A stretch of 64,000 nucleotides of DNA, taken from Acanthochlamys bracteata. Lineage: Eukaryota; Streptophyta; Magnoliopsida; Pandanales; Velloziaceae. The DNA is taken from positions 6,888,535-6,952,534 of the forward strand of contig CM034138.1 of the NCBI GenBank assembly GCA_019914995.1. Direction: 5' to 3'. The notes beneath the pieces were generated by a model that saw nothing but the letters and a program-made list of their open reading frames with translations, did no database searches and was not told the origin of the DNA. Shown here piece by piece: positions 45,301 through 57,447 of the stretch (positions are counted from its first letter, which is position 1; every line of letters starts with the position of its first letter). The position numbers were made by a program, and so were the translations under genes.

Positions 45301-47466
45301 CAATTTCTTATTATTGTTGCGTCTGCTCTACTTAATATCTGCTTTGTAACTGGCACTACTCTTTATCTTTTATGGTCAGAGTAAATGGTTATGATTTGAG
45401 GAATTAGGTATTTAAAAGAGTTCTTTTTCTGGTTTCATGGGACTCAGCTCAATGTCTCTAGACATATAAGCAATATGATTGAAAATTCCATATTTCAAGT
45501 TATTGGAGTTCTTTGAGAGTTTGCTAAGATACTTAAATATGTGATTTAATAGTCAATAGTCGCATTATTAGGTGCACAGAGCTTTTTTGTTTGCGGCCCA
45601 TTGAGGCGCATGTATGTCATCGTATTGAACAGATTGTAATACGTTTATGATTATTATCTGAAAGTTCTATATATTATTTTAAGTCAACTTTTAGATCACA
45701 GATGAAATCGTCATAAGTGAAGGTTTTTCAATTATTTCTGTTACTTATTTCTTCAGGGTCCAGAATATTCAATCTCAGCAATACTCATCACCGTTTGGTA
45801 GTGAGCAGGACAATTTGACTATGGTATCCTCAAACCAGAAGTCAGGGAGCAGACTGCCACCAAAGCATAGGTATTATTTACTCACTTTTACATGGTTGTG
45901 TTACATGATGTGGCTGATACTCTACGCATACAAACCAACCTCATAGAGTTCACTTTCTTTTTGGTTGGTGCAAAACAAGGGCATAACTTGTCTATGTTTT
46001 GCTTAGGCAAAATTCGAAATCATTTGCGGGGAAAGGGAACAAGAAAGTCCATAGGAAACGCTCATACTCAGAGGATGATGAGTTGGATCCCATGGATCCT
46101 AGCTCTTATTCAGATGCTCCCCGGGGTGGCTGGTATGTTATTAATTTCTTAGCAGTACAGTACGATTTTTTTATTCAGTTCTTACTGTTGATGCTGTGCC
46201 TACTTCTGGTTGATGTTTTTTTATGGTTTTTGAGCTAATTTGCCTAGTCAAATAGAAAACTGTCTATCGTTATTTTGCAATGGATAATGATATTCATGTC
46301 AGGACGGTTACCCTTTGCATGCTCATTTAGATTGGTGCTGTAATCTCTTACTTTAGTCCTTTGTCTCTTATCTTTTTCACTTGTTCAACAATTGCTCGTA
46401 ATATGTAATAATGAGTATTTTGATCTTTTGTTGTGTTATTCTCCTTTTAAGCTTTTATTTATACGTGAAAGTGATATGTTACTTATTAAATCACCACTTC
46501 CTTGCAGGGTAGTTGGGCTAAAGGGTGTGCAACCACGTGCTGCAGATACAACAGCCACAGTATGTACCAAATGCAACTCGATATCATTAGATACTTATTG
46601 TTTCCCTATACTTTGGTCTCTTTTTAATATGACAAGGGTCCAGAACAAGTTTCTATAGGCAGTATGTGAAAAATAGCTTAAGTCATAAAAGCACTTCTCT
46701 AAGCAAGAAGAATGAGATATTTATTTGATCTTTATGGAGCCTGACTCTTTCACTATAATGCATGTTAGCAAAATTTGAAGGGAACCCAGTAAATGAAATT
46801 CCTATACTTTGGTCTTTTTGGTTCTGGAAAATGATTTATGTTAGGACTTTAACATTAAGTAGAGTTCCGCATACAATTGTATGGCAAGTTAACGGAGCTA
46901 CTTGTCTAAATTTACAACTGGTTACTATACCTCTTCAACTTTAACTTCCACATATGCTTTTTGACTGAAGTTGTGCCATTCTCTTACATATGAAATTAAA
47001 CTTTTGGGATGCAAGTTGCATATTAAGTTGGCAACTTCAGCTTTAGCTCTAAGGTCTTTTGACCATTTCAACCTCGTTCATGTCAGAACTTAATTTGACT
47101 GTGTTGGTTCGCGGTCATGCATTCATCCATCAAGTAAGGCAAGCACAAAGTAACTTGTTTCTGTACGTGAGATAATTGGTGCATGTGTTTCTTTGCGAGG
47201 TTTTTTGTGCGCTAGCAGACTACCAGTATCTTCAATTTGCTTCTCTTCTCTTTGCCATGAACATTGTGCATCTGCAGTTGAATATTTAGTTATGTACTGA
47301 GATTTTTGGGAATGTATAGGGCCCACTTTTCCAGCAACGCCCGTATCCCTCTCCTGGGGCCGTACTGCGGAAGAATGCTGAGATTGCTTCCCAAACAAAG
47401 AAAAGAGGCTATGCGGCCATTTCTAAGAGGGGAGATGGCAGTGATGGACTTGGTGAAGCAGACTAA
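36387..47466 (+). CDS. PQBP1-like protein with two WW domains
   Basis: Fourteen coding exons: 36387-36423, 36505-36581, 36671-36705, 36820-36898, 36986-37064, 40483-40599, 40682-40812, 41194-41250, 43291-43450, 43542-43758, 45757-45870, 46007-46132, 46508-46559, 47320-47466. Phases agree throughout, giving 475 aa. Untranslated exon(s): about 35400-35557 and the start of 36258-36423. In order: [12 protein letters not shown] before the WW region; WW1 at about 200-230 (CPGWVEV...YFYNQKTG...WERP); WW2 at 245-275 (DWQEAID...YYYNVKTQ...WERP); a C308/C311...C325/C328 cluster; a basic RKR segment; and the C-terminal PQBP1 signature YPSPGAVL at 436-443. In animals this motif binds the spliceosomal U5-15kD protein. 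A nuclear role in splicing is therefore inferred. Resembles the plant WW protein At2g41020. Confidence 0.85.
37701..37781. mobile_element. very small MITE, about 80 bp
   Basis: Ends GCCTGTTTGGGAGTGCTT and (inverse) GGGGTTGTTTGGGATTGCTT are inverted repeats. The same end sequence begins repeats at 364 and near 2298, so this looks like a severely deleted member of the same family. Confidence 0.5.
38340..39864 (+). repeat. diverged tandem duplication, about 770-790 bp unit
   Basis: Unit 1 (about 38340-39092) and unit 2 (about 39119-39864) share ordered landmarks: GAAAGATTTAACA...TTGAA, GTTAGCCGAAGC, GAGCATGG(G)TGAAGT and CTTAACAAAAGCCACTACTT. Offsets are about 772-790 bp. Both lie inside intron 5. 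The source of the unit is not recognised. Confidence 0.8.
41251..43290 (+). other. intron 8 of the PQBP1-like gene
   Basis: 2.0 kb without a supported nested gene. It includes a CT/TCTT-rich stretch at about 41895-41960 that opens ORFs on both strands through low complexity only. Confidence 0.6.
43759..45756 (+). other. intron 10 of the PQBP1-like gene
   Basis: 2.0 kb, no nested gene or complete transposon recognised. An A-rich run lies at about 44120. Confidence 0.6.
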
Positions 47467-47981
47467 GATCTTTGTTGAACTGAACCAGCTATTTCGTCAT
47501 CTTTTGGCACCTCTTATTTAGTGAAGAGTAAGAATCTAGAGTCTAAACTATGTGTAGAAATTGAATACATAAATACTTTTAGGCCTAATATGTTATGGAC
47601 TATATCATGCTTGTTGTGATTGTGTATGGAAAAATGTCAAATTTTTTGGTAATTGATTACATGAAGTTGTTTAAGAGGTACTTGTATTTTCTAAAGATGG
47701 TAAATCTTTTATCCGTCCAATCATGTATTGACATGTAAATAGGAAATTATTTTTGTCAATAGCCATCAGTAATATGTATCTACAGGTTGTATGTTATTTA
47801 TTTTTCCAGAAAATAGTGCTTCAATCTTTTAGCTGGGGTTAAATTAATTTTTAGCTCTTTGAATAAACTTGTTGATATGTTTTATTATTGTAAAACTCCT
47901 CATTTGTATGGTTTCAACTTCTTTACAAGGGCATAAAGAGTAAAGGGATTGTCTAAGATTGCTTATGAAAATATGTATTTA

Positions 47982-48201
47982 GGGCTCATTTACCTTACCA
48001 TCCAAATTTTACTTTTTTCAAACTTATTTTTTAATATAAAATATAAAAAAATTAAATATAATTTTTTTATCAATTAATTTTCAAAAGTTAATTTTAAAAC
48101 TTACTATTATACAAAATTAATAAAAAATTTAATTTTAATTAAATAGTTTATTTTTAAAATTTGTTTTTAAAAAGTGAATTTATTTTAAGGTAAATACATC
48201 C
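47982..48201. mobile_element. Tourist-like MITE
   Basis: TTA at 47979-47981 and 48202-48204. Ends GGGCTCATTTACCTTA and (inverse) GGATGTATTTACCTTA. 220 bp, non-coding, about 500 bp downstream of the PQBP1-like stop. Confidence 0.65.
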
Positions 48202-48204
48202 TTA

Positions 48205-48730
48205 GACAAAAAGAAATTTTGGCAGGATTTTTTAAGAATGAGATTGTTTTTATAAATTACAAATTTATATACATATAATGATTATATAATGTATAACTTT
48301 TAAAGATTTTTTAAACTTAAAAAATATAATTTAAAGTACTGTAGAAATTCTTAGGAAATGAAAAGTTAAAAAAGAAGATGAAATAACAAGTAAATGCCAA
48401 ATAGCTCCAAAGTGTGAAAAAAGACAGTTTTTAAAAGCAAGTCCAACTAAAGAGCAGTCTCAAATAATTCTAAGAGTGAGGTGAGTTTAATCATTTTTTT
48501 TAAGAATTTCATATTTAACTAAGGTTTCATCTAGGTGGGGTTACTGAAAAAATATTTTTCTGAAAGTAAGTTTATTGTATAAGTTCTTCAAAGAGAATAA
48601 TTTTTCTGTATAAGTATTATTTCACTTATTTCAAAATTTTAAAAAAATTAATATGTAAACAGTCGTAAGATAAAAGAGCTTACAAGGCGAAAAATAACTT
48701 ATAAATAGTTTAAGTCTATCCAACAATTGT
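48205..48730. other. gene-free spacer
   Basis: AT-rich, no feature supported. Confidence 0.35.
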
Positions 48731-48732
48731 AA

Positions 48733-49501
48733 GGGTAGCAAAATATAACCCGATCTGTGAACCAAATTCAATATTGATATATTTAAATCGAATTTAGATT
48801 TGATTTTAGATAAAGTCGGGTTAAATTTGAATCAATTCAAAATCGATAAATTAAATGGATTTGGATCTATTTTCGGTTGACAAAAAATAACCCGTTTATC
48901 GGTACAACCACTTGTATAGCACAAGTTAGCTAATAATAATAAAACACTTAGAATAAGGGTACAAATTATGACCCGACTTGTGAATCCTACTTGAAATCGA
49001 GCTATTTAAATTGGGTTTGAATTTTATTTTAAAGAGGTACGGATCAATTTCAGGTTGAAAATTGACCCAATAAATAAAATAGATTCGTATCGATTTCTGG
49101 TTGACAAAATATTGACCCATTCAATCGTACAATCACTTGTATATCATATATTACCTAATAATTAGTAGAGTATTTTGGACAATGTGTGTACATATTTTTT
49201 ACTTAATTATTTCATAGTTTTGATAATTATTACTTAATTTAAAGAATTATTAAAAATTAACCTTTCTTGTGTTGAATATATATTACATAATAATTTTTAC
49301 TTATCATTGATAGAAGTTGATTTGTATAATTTCTATTTTAATAATTTTGATTATTAAATGAGTCGACCTGAATTTGATCCGGTTATTATATGGATTGCAT
49401 TAATATTGATAATATTAATATATATAAATATATAAATTAGATTAGAGTTGAACGATTTTGATCAGATGGATCGATTCAAATCTGACTGTAATTGCTACCC
49501 C
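48733..49501. mobile_element. TIR element, about 770 bp
   Basis: Left end GGGTAGCAAAATATAACC, inverse right end GGGGTAGCAATTACAG, flanked by TAA on both sides (48730-48732 and 49502-49504). The interior holds a duplicated block: GGTTGACAAAA...TACAA(C/T)CACTTGTATA occurs near 48880 and 49100. A partial related copy follows at about 49540-49850. Confidence 0.5.
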
Positions 49502-49504
49502 TAA

Positions 49505-51380
49505 TTTATACCAATATTATCAAATTTTAGTTTATATATATATAACTTAATTTATCATATTTTAATTAATTCTTTAATTAATTTATAAATTTTGTTAAAA
49601 TTAATCTTTTATTATCTTGGATATATACTATATAATAGTTTTTATCTATTACGGTAAAAGTTAATTTTTATAATTCTCTTTTAATAATTTGATTACTAAA
49701 TAGATCAATCAAAGTTTGACTCGATTATTACATGGATTAAATTTTGTCAATAATTTTAACCCTTTTAAATATGTGGTTTTAAGTTAGGCTAAACGATTTT
49801 GATCTAATTGTTAAATGGATCGATTTAAATTAACCTATTAACTTATATTACCATCCTTTAAGTAGAGCCTAATTTCTTCCTCGCTCGGATTTTAGAACTC
49901 GCAATGTGAACAAATTAGCACGGATCATGACAAATGTGGTGATAAAATCTACGAATTCTACAAATAATAATTCAACTAATATACTTTTTCTTTTAAAAGA
50001 ATCTATAAACCAAAGGATAAGACACCATAGTGTTCTTAGTGGCTATCTCTAACTTTGGCTCTGCATATTTATACATTATAAATTATTTAATATTTTTAAG
50101 TCACGAGTTTAACATTGCATCGGTAGTGGTGTAGATATAGTACGGGTTAAATGGGTCGGCACGCGATCCGATCAAATGATCCGTAGTTTGGCCTATCCAA
50201 ATAATGAACCGTAGCAGAATCGGATCGAATCGACCAATATGGTAGGCAATATAGGGCTCACTTTGTCGGCCCATCTGTCCGTCACTGTTCATTTCTTACT
50301 GATCAATAATATATATTGTTTAGTCAACATTGATACTGATCAAGTTCAACTTATAATAACATATTTTTTAATAATAAAAAATTTATAAATTAATTTTATC
50401 TTAATAATAATTGTTAAATATTTTAACTTATTATTATTTAATATATAAAATAAAAACTAAAATAGATAAATAAATAAAATTTGACTATAAAAATATAACT
50501 AGATCAGACTGACCCGACTTGGATGTGAGAACCAAGCCCAGTTTGCCCGACCTGGCTAGCTTGCATTGGCATCCTTAGTTACAGAAATGAGTTTCTCAAT
50601 GGCGAGTTTATAAAAAGTTATGTTAAAGTAAATTTGTAAAGGTAAATATAAAGGTCATTTTAAATTAACTGAAATTGTTTTTGGACGAGTGAAGTAAACA
50701 TACCTGGCATAAATATTTGAAGGATTTTATTAAAGTTAACATCAAATATTGATACAATTTATATTTTATAATTTAAAGAAGTACGGATACTTTTATTTTA
50801 GGGCTTATTTTATTTCACAGAAGAGATTTTCATTTTCAAAAAATTATTTCCGGATGAAAACATAGTTTTTTATTAAAAAAATAATTTAAGGTGAAAACAT
50901 ATACCATAATTTATTCTCTATATAAACTCGAACAACTTGAAAATTCACTTCGGACGTGTTTACTAACTTTTCAACATATTTTTTTAACTCAATTTTAATT
51001 TCTAACTTACTTTTAAACATAAATAAATATAAAAATTAAAACTCAATTTTTTTTCGGTTAAAAATAAAATTCAAAATTTAAAATTTAAAATTTCAATTCT
51101 AATTCAAAAGTAAACATAAAAAAGTATTTTTACTAAAACTCAATTTTAAAACTAAACTTATTTTTTATAAATTTTTTTTAGTTTAAGACTTAGTAAACAC
51201 GACTTTTGTTAAACTGGGCTGGGACACCCGGGGACGCGTGAGGCACTGCTCATATATGATAGGCTCATTAAATAAACATCAGTCATGGGCTTAGGCCCAT
51301 GAAGTCAAACTGTTTTCCCAGCTCGTCAAAACCTCCCTCAAATCGTTACGAGCTCCATAGACAAAGAAGAAATTCGATCA
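49505..51380. other. repeat-derived spacer
   Basis: Holds a partial copy of the 48733 element (about 49540-49850) and a GGATCGAATCG-rich repeat-like block (about 50130-50580). A MITE lies at about 50952-51203 with GGACGTGTTTACTAAC at the left and inverse GTCGTGTTTACTAAG at the right, some 230 bp upstream of the MPDU1 ATG. No gene. Confidence 0.45.
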
Positions 51381-51435
51381 CCACCGTCGCCCTCGCGAGA
51401 GAAGGAAAGAGAGCAAAGAATTCGCGAATCAAGCG

Positions 51436-54400
51436 ATGCAGACGGAGTTCGTATTACTGGGAATGAATTTTGGATGCTTGTTAGAAGCACTGCGAGGGGG
51501 GGAGATGCCGGAGAAAGACTGCATTCTTCCGCTCATCTCCAAGATGCTCGGCTACTGCATTGTTGCTGCATCAACTACCGTCAAAGTCCCTCAGGTATTA
51601 TTGATCTCGTTGATTGATTCAAATTCAAGTCTTAATTGGTCCTTTTTATTTGTGCGGATTTTGTGGTGTGGATCTTGAACTTGTACTTTAGGTTTAGATT
51701 ATTCATTAATGTTTTATGTGAACGATTGAAATTTGGGTAATATACTGATGCATATGGTTTAGATACTCGATACTCTTCATGGTCTTATGATGTCTTTATT
51801 ACTTAGCTTGAATTGAATGTTGATTTTTAGAAATTAAGATTTTGTTTGATATAAATGAGTGTTGCGTATTGGCGTCCGTAAGTCACAAACGCTTGAGGAT
51901 AAAGTAAATGTGGAGATCTTTAGAGGGTATTTGGTATAACTCAAATCAAATTGCAGATAAAATTACTTTCCTATGGACATGCAGCTCAGCTCTAAGATTC
52001 AGGGATCTGAAAATCATGTGATTAGAATGCCAATTAACATTTCTAAGAAAAGAGAAATTCTAGACAACTGCATATTACTTTAACAGTATCCAGAACCTTT
52101 AAATGAAGCTTAAGGCTAAAGAAGCAGTAATAATTATGAAAAAAGTAAAAAAGTTGAAATCTGTCTCCAAGAAAATTCAATATCAAGCACCACAATCATA
52201 AATATTGTACCAAAATATCAAATATAAAGAAAATTCGTTTTCATTTTTTCGTTGATGGAACCGGGCAGATTTGGTGATGCTGATTTCACTTGTTTGAGGC
52301 TTTTTGATGTTGTTGTCAATGTTGTGCGGTGATCCACATTGTTCTAGTGAAGCTTTTCATGCCAATGATTGTGAGTAGATCATTTTTTTTATCGTTAAAA
52401 GTTTCAGAGTTGAAGCTCCCTCATCTGAGACGATAAGCTCTCGTCAGAAACAGTAGATCTTACTGGATAGAACAGAGATGGATTGTAGCATTGGGAGAAA
52501 AACAAAGAAGTGTTAAGTAATCTGGAATAGATAAACACTGATCTGATCTGAAACTTACAAAACCGGGTATAATGGGAACTAGGTTCCACCCTTTTATGAG
52601 ACATGATAAAATTTGGAAAAAATTGATTCACAGGAAATAAAACTATTGTCTCGTACCAAACATGAGAAATTTTTGTTTCCTGCTTCAATTACCCTGGAAT
52701 TATTTTCTCTTATACCAAATGGCCCTCTTAAAGTATGGTCTCGAGAGAGGAAAGCCTTCCAATTTAATGTCCAAAAGAGTATGGTGCATAGTTTTTTTTA
52801 AATAGGAAATGCAACTGTTAATTTCATATTCATTCTGGGATACGAGGAATAAGGAGTCACATAATGAGTTAGGCGCATCAGACCGTCATCAATTGCGTCA
52901 CTACTTTTTGATCGTCATGGTATACATCATACATATGTTCTGCTATAGTCGTGCTATGCTGTAATAGCTAGAGTTTATCATGAAGCATTTTCTTTTTATC
53001 TTCCCTAAGTTACTGACAGGACCAAATCTTATGTTTATTCATATTGTATGCATTACATAACCATCGCATTGAACTCATCGGAGTCTAATTCTCATCACTA
53101 CACAAGGAAATTTGAATAGTGATTATTTAGGTCATAAGAGTAGTTGTTAGAAAGCGGATTTGCTAAAGTTACCTTTAGTAAGAACCTTTGTTTGTAGGAG
53201 TCTAGTTGAAAGTTTGTGATTATGGACTCTTTATTTGTGTTTTGAGAGTTTTGGATTATTGAATAATGAAATTATGAGTCAGGTTTATCTATATTCTTCT
53301 TCTCTTTCTTCTGGCGCTTGTTTGTTATCAACTTCGATTTTCGTCTACTATTCTGTATTCTCCTTATTTATTCTGCATCAATGGAAATTTCAAATATTGA
53401 AAAGAGAGTTTACTACATCAAAAAGTTTTGATCATTAAATGCTGTGAAATTGACCTCTAAGTAATAGTGCAAGCAGTATTTGGTTGTACTTATTGTTCTA
53501 TGAATAGACTGTAACACTTGAATCACACTCGTTATATGCGCACTATCATTTTTATAATTCAAGTATTTCTAATTCTTTTTTAACTAGTCCTGATACCTAA
53601 AATCAATATTTCTTGTGTCAGTACATGATTATGCTTTTAAGTGCATACATAAAGTGCTGCTTTCAATCATTTCAGATATACCAAATTCTGAAGCATAATA
53701 GTATTAGAGGACTCAGTGTGGCAGCCTTTGAGCTTGAAGTTGTTGGTTATACAATTGCCTTATCATATTGCCTTCACAAAGGACTTCCATTTTCAGCTTA
53801 TGGGGAGTTGGCATTCTTGTTGATTCAAGGTATGCCAAATCAGTCAAATGAAGCCTTTGAAACAGCTTCCTGTAGATTCGTTTCCTTTTAGATAAATAGA
53901 GCCATTAAGTACTATAGCCCTTAAGAAGTTGGTATTTGTCTTTTCTTGCAGCAATGATTTTGGTGGGCATCATATACTACTATTCTCAGCCAATTGGAGC
54001 AAAAACATGGTTTAGGGCTCTTTTGTATCCTTTTACCGATCGTAGAAATTGACGTATGCGGAATCATATAGAAAATTGTTTGGCCATAAGAAATGATGAA
54101 ATGATCTCCACTAGAAGTGAATTTATTATTTTAAGGTGAATCTGTTGGTCTATTTCCTTACATATCACCTTTCAGATATTGTGCCCTGGCGCCGACTATT
54201 TTGGCTGGACAAATCGAGCCTGTTCTTTTTGAAGCCCTGTATGTGAGTTACTACTTATGCACAATTATAAATTCTTTTACGATTTATCTTAAGTAAGCAA
54301 CAGGGAGAGTATTTGTTAGCTTTACAGAGAATTAATGGATCTGTTTGATTTGAGATGTGCTTTGTTTTGGTTTTGCTTGTCTAAGGAAGTGATACTTTTC

Positions 54401-56490
54401 TGCAGGCTTCTCAACATGCTATATTTTTCTTTGCCAGAGTTCCACAAATTTGGGAGAATTACAAGGTATGTCATAAATGTTACATGTTTGATGGTTCTTT
54501 TACTTTTTTGTTTCCAACCTGTTTAATTTGACTATCTTATATTATGAACTTCAACTTTGAGGACTTCTTTTTAGAACTTTAATATGTTATGTCTGCACCT
54601 GCAAGCATGCAAGAATCTTTTTTGAAAATCAGAAGTGTAAAAGCAGTAATATGAACAAAATGGTAACAATGAGATTTGCAAGCCTATGTATATAGAACTG
54701 AGAATTAGGACAAAGTTGTCAAGAATAGGAGGAGGTCGTGGTTGGTGATTAAAAGAAATTACAAATTTCATCTTTTTTTCCTTCAACTTTTCAATATACT
54801 GACTAGATTGTTATATTCTTAGAAAGTTCATATGTGGTTTTTCTTTGAGAATCGAACTTTTCTTTTGTTTTGCACAGAACAAAAGCACTGGGGAACTTAG
54901 CTTCTTGACATCCTTAATGAATTTTGGAGGTTCAATTGGTACGTGATGGAAATTATATGGCATTTAAAATTTGCGGAAGTCTTTTTGTGGTTTCCAAAAA
55001 ATTAGAACTTTTTCCTCTTAAATGCTAGTTATACTCTAGATAATGACATTTTGTTTGATATTTACTATGGAGAATTAAAAATTTGTGTTGTGATTTTCTT
55101 TTTTATTTGTCTGGTAATATTGAACTTTAACTTTGTTTTCCTTCAAATTTTTGCACTTTGTCAATTTTTGTTCTTGTGAAGCAAAGGAATGCCTTTTTTC
55201 TTTTAAGAATGAATTTTAAGTGTTGAAGCTGCTTTCTTTCGTATAAATTTGTGACACATCAGTTTCCACTCAGAGACAATGTTATCACCATTTTGTGGTA
55301 AGCAAATGATGGGATCACTTGGTTCATAAGTTAAACGAGGGATTTGGTAAACATAAGATGAACCCTAGGGATAAAGTTAACCTCGAGTATTTTTGCATTT
55401 TTGTGAAACCATGGGGATCATTAGTGTCATCATCCCATCGTTAAGTATAATGGAATTTAAGCCCATTAACATTTACTCTCTGTTGTGTTTTCAGGCATCC
55501 GTAGAAACTGATTTTATGTCTCCCCATTACCTATTTGATTAAATAGTTTCAAATTTGAATAAGTGATATTTTTTTTCAAGATGATTAAGATTGATCTTTC
55601 CCTCATGACTCATCCTCTGTTTCATTTTGTCAGTGAGAGTCTTCACTAGTATCCAGGAGAAGGCCCCATCAAGTGGTATCCTTGTTGTAATGTTAGTTGT
55701 TGCATGCCATTATATTTCTATAGACAGCATCAATAGTGCCATCATTAGGCTGAAGCAACTAAACATGATGATTGGTTTTCGTGCTCTCATCCACATTTTA
55801 ATTAATTAGTGGTAACTTAGATTTGAATGGCATTTGTATCTCTTTCCTTATTGCTGCTTAATTAGCTCTTTTTGTTTATCATCTTTGAAGTCTTGATATT
55901 TCTATCCTTGAGTTGACCTTTTAATTTGGTGTCATGTCTATTATACCATATCTGTTTTGTCGTTTATATTGTCTGCCTACTTCCCATAAGCAGATATCTG
56001 GTGTAATTGTGGATTCTAGTACTTGCACGGCAGAACATTGGTAGAAGAGTCCTGAAAGTCTTCTCATACCTCCATACAAATCTTAGCGTTTTTGAAATCC
56101 TTTTCTTCTATGCCTTTTTCAATGACCTTGTCATACAAGGAAATAGGTTTGAAATCTGAATGTCATATTTATACATAGCTTCCATCAGAATGTCTTGTTA
56201 ATATTAGACGTATATTAGCTTCATAAATTTATTATTTCATCGTTTATTTATGTTAATCTATTGCGTTTAGTTACGACCTATAAATTTGCTTTACTTATTT
56301 CCATCTTAATTTAGTGCATGCCCTCACTTCTTTTACATTATTATCAAGTTCATTGCTGTGAACCTTCTCCCTTAACTCATTTCAAGTAATAATGGGCTCT
56401 GTCCTTGGTATTGTGATGAATGGAACCATCTTGAACCAGATACTTATTTACCGAAAGCAACACGCACAGAAAGAGAAGAAAATGCAATAA
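51436..56490 (+). CDS. MPDU1: mannose-P-dolichol utilization defect 1 (MPDU1) homologue
   Basis: Eight exons: 51436-51594, 53676-53829, 53952-54024, 54176-54242, 54406-54465, 54878-54938, 55634-55675 and 56387-56490. All phases agree, giving 239 aa, the usual length. It is a multi-span PQ-loop membrane protein. The first PQ-loop repeat includes [20 protein letters not shown], the second [20 protein letters not shown], and late segments include FTSIQEKAP and [15 protein letters not shown]. The C-terminus is basic ([13 protein letters not shown]), as expected for an ER protein. MPDU1/Lec35 is needed for use of dolichol-phosphate mannose and glucose in N-glycan and GPI-anchor building in the ER. 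Intron 1 is 2.1 kb. The exon-7 donor leaves a readable retained-intron tail. The last exon is taken from an AAG/TA acceptor without a strong T-tract. Confidence 0.9.
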
Positions 56491-56499
56491 AAGGATTTT

Positions 56500-57440
56500 G
56501 TTCTTTACTCTGTGTATAAGTTAAGAAATATTGCTGAAAGTTGCTTCTCTACTAGAGTCTACATAGTTTGACCAAGTTCGGCAGTCCAAAGGAGATTAAT
56601 ACTTCAGAGAGTCCAGCTCTTACCATTATCAGATTAAACGAAGGTGCAGTGCAATTCAGGTGTTTACTATTCTGTTTTATTTCTCTGCTTTTGGATATTA
56701 GAAACATGGGAACCTGTACTTCCATTTTATATTTTTATTATCATTGGCAAGTATTAACAATTGATATTTGATATCTGAACGTGTATTATATAAATCAAAT
56801 TTCAGCATTTCTTATATGATAAGTTGATAACAGATGTTAGCAGAATTCCTTTGTACGTGATATGCTCCGGAATCTAGGCTTCTACACGGTTATCAACAAA
56901 AAACAAAGAACAAGAGCTCTCACTGCAGTGACCAGTTAGGTCCCAAAAATATTAAATCATGAATTTGGCATGCATTTCTTGTTGATGTTTTATCACAGAA
57001 ATTTCAGAGAAATTATTTTCCTTCTCGGTAATGCTTTACGTCGAAACAGATTCAGGTAACTGCAATCGACTACCATCGTTGCTTTCTTAAAAGGTATAAA
57101 ACAAATATTTCTCTGCAATCTTTTCTTCATGAAAGATAGAAGCTGCTTAGAATGTATGGATTTCTGCATCTTGGGTAATCCCCACCTGATCTTGTAAAAA
57201 TCAATTACCGAAAGGAGCAAAGCTAATTCACGAACTAAAAATATAAAAAGCGGTGTGCCTAAGTGTCTTCTGAACAACACGTTTGGTTCAATTTTTAGGA
57301 TATCTTCGCAAATTTGGAGCATTTTGGTTCAATGAAACTAGTTGTGTTGTTTAGACAACATAATTGGTTCAACTTCAGGGTATGTATGCTAAAGCTGAAT
57401 AAGTGTGTTATCTAGATAACACTAAGTAGGTGCATTGTGG
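56500..57440. other. convergent intergenic region
   Basis: Space between the 3' ends of the MPDU1 (+) and PPR (-) genes. The ORF at 56993-57322 (-) has no recognisable domain. No gene called. Confidence 0.4.
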
Positions 57441-57447
57441 TCAAATC

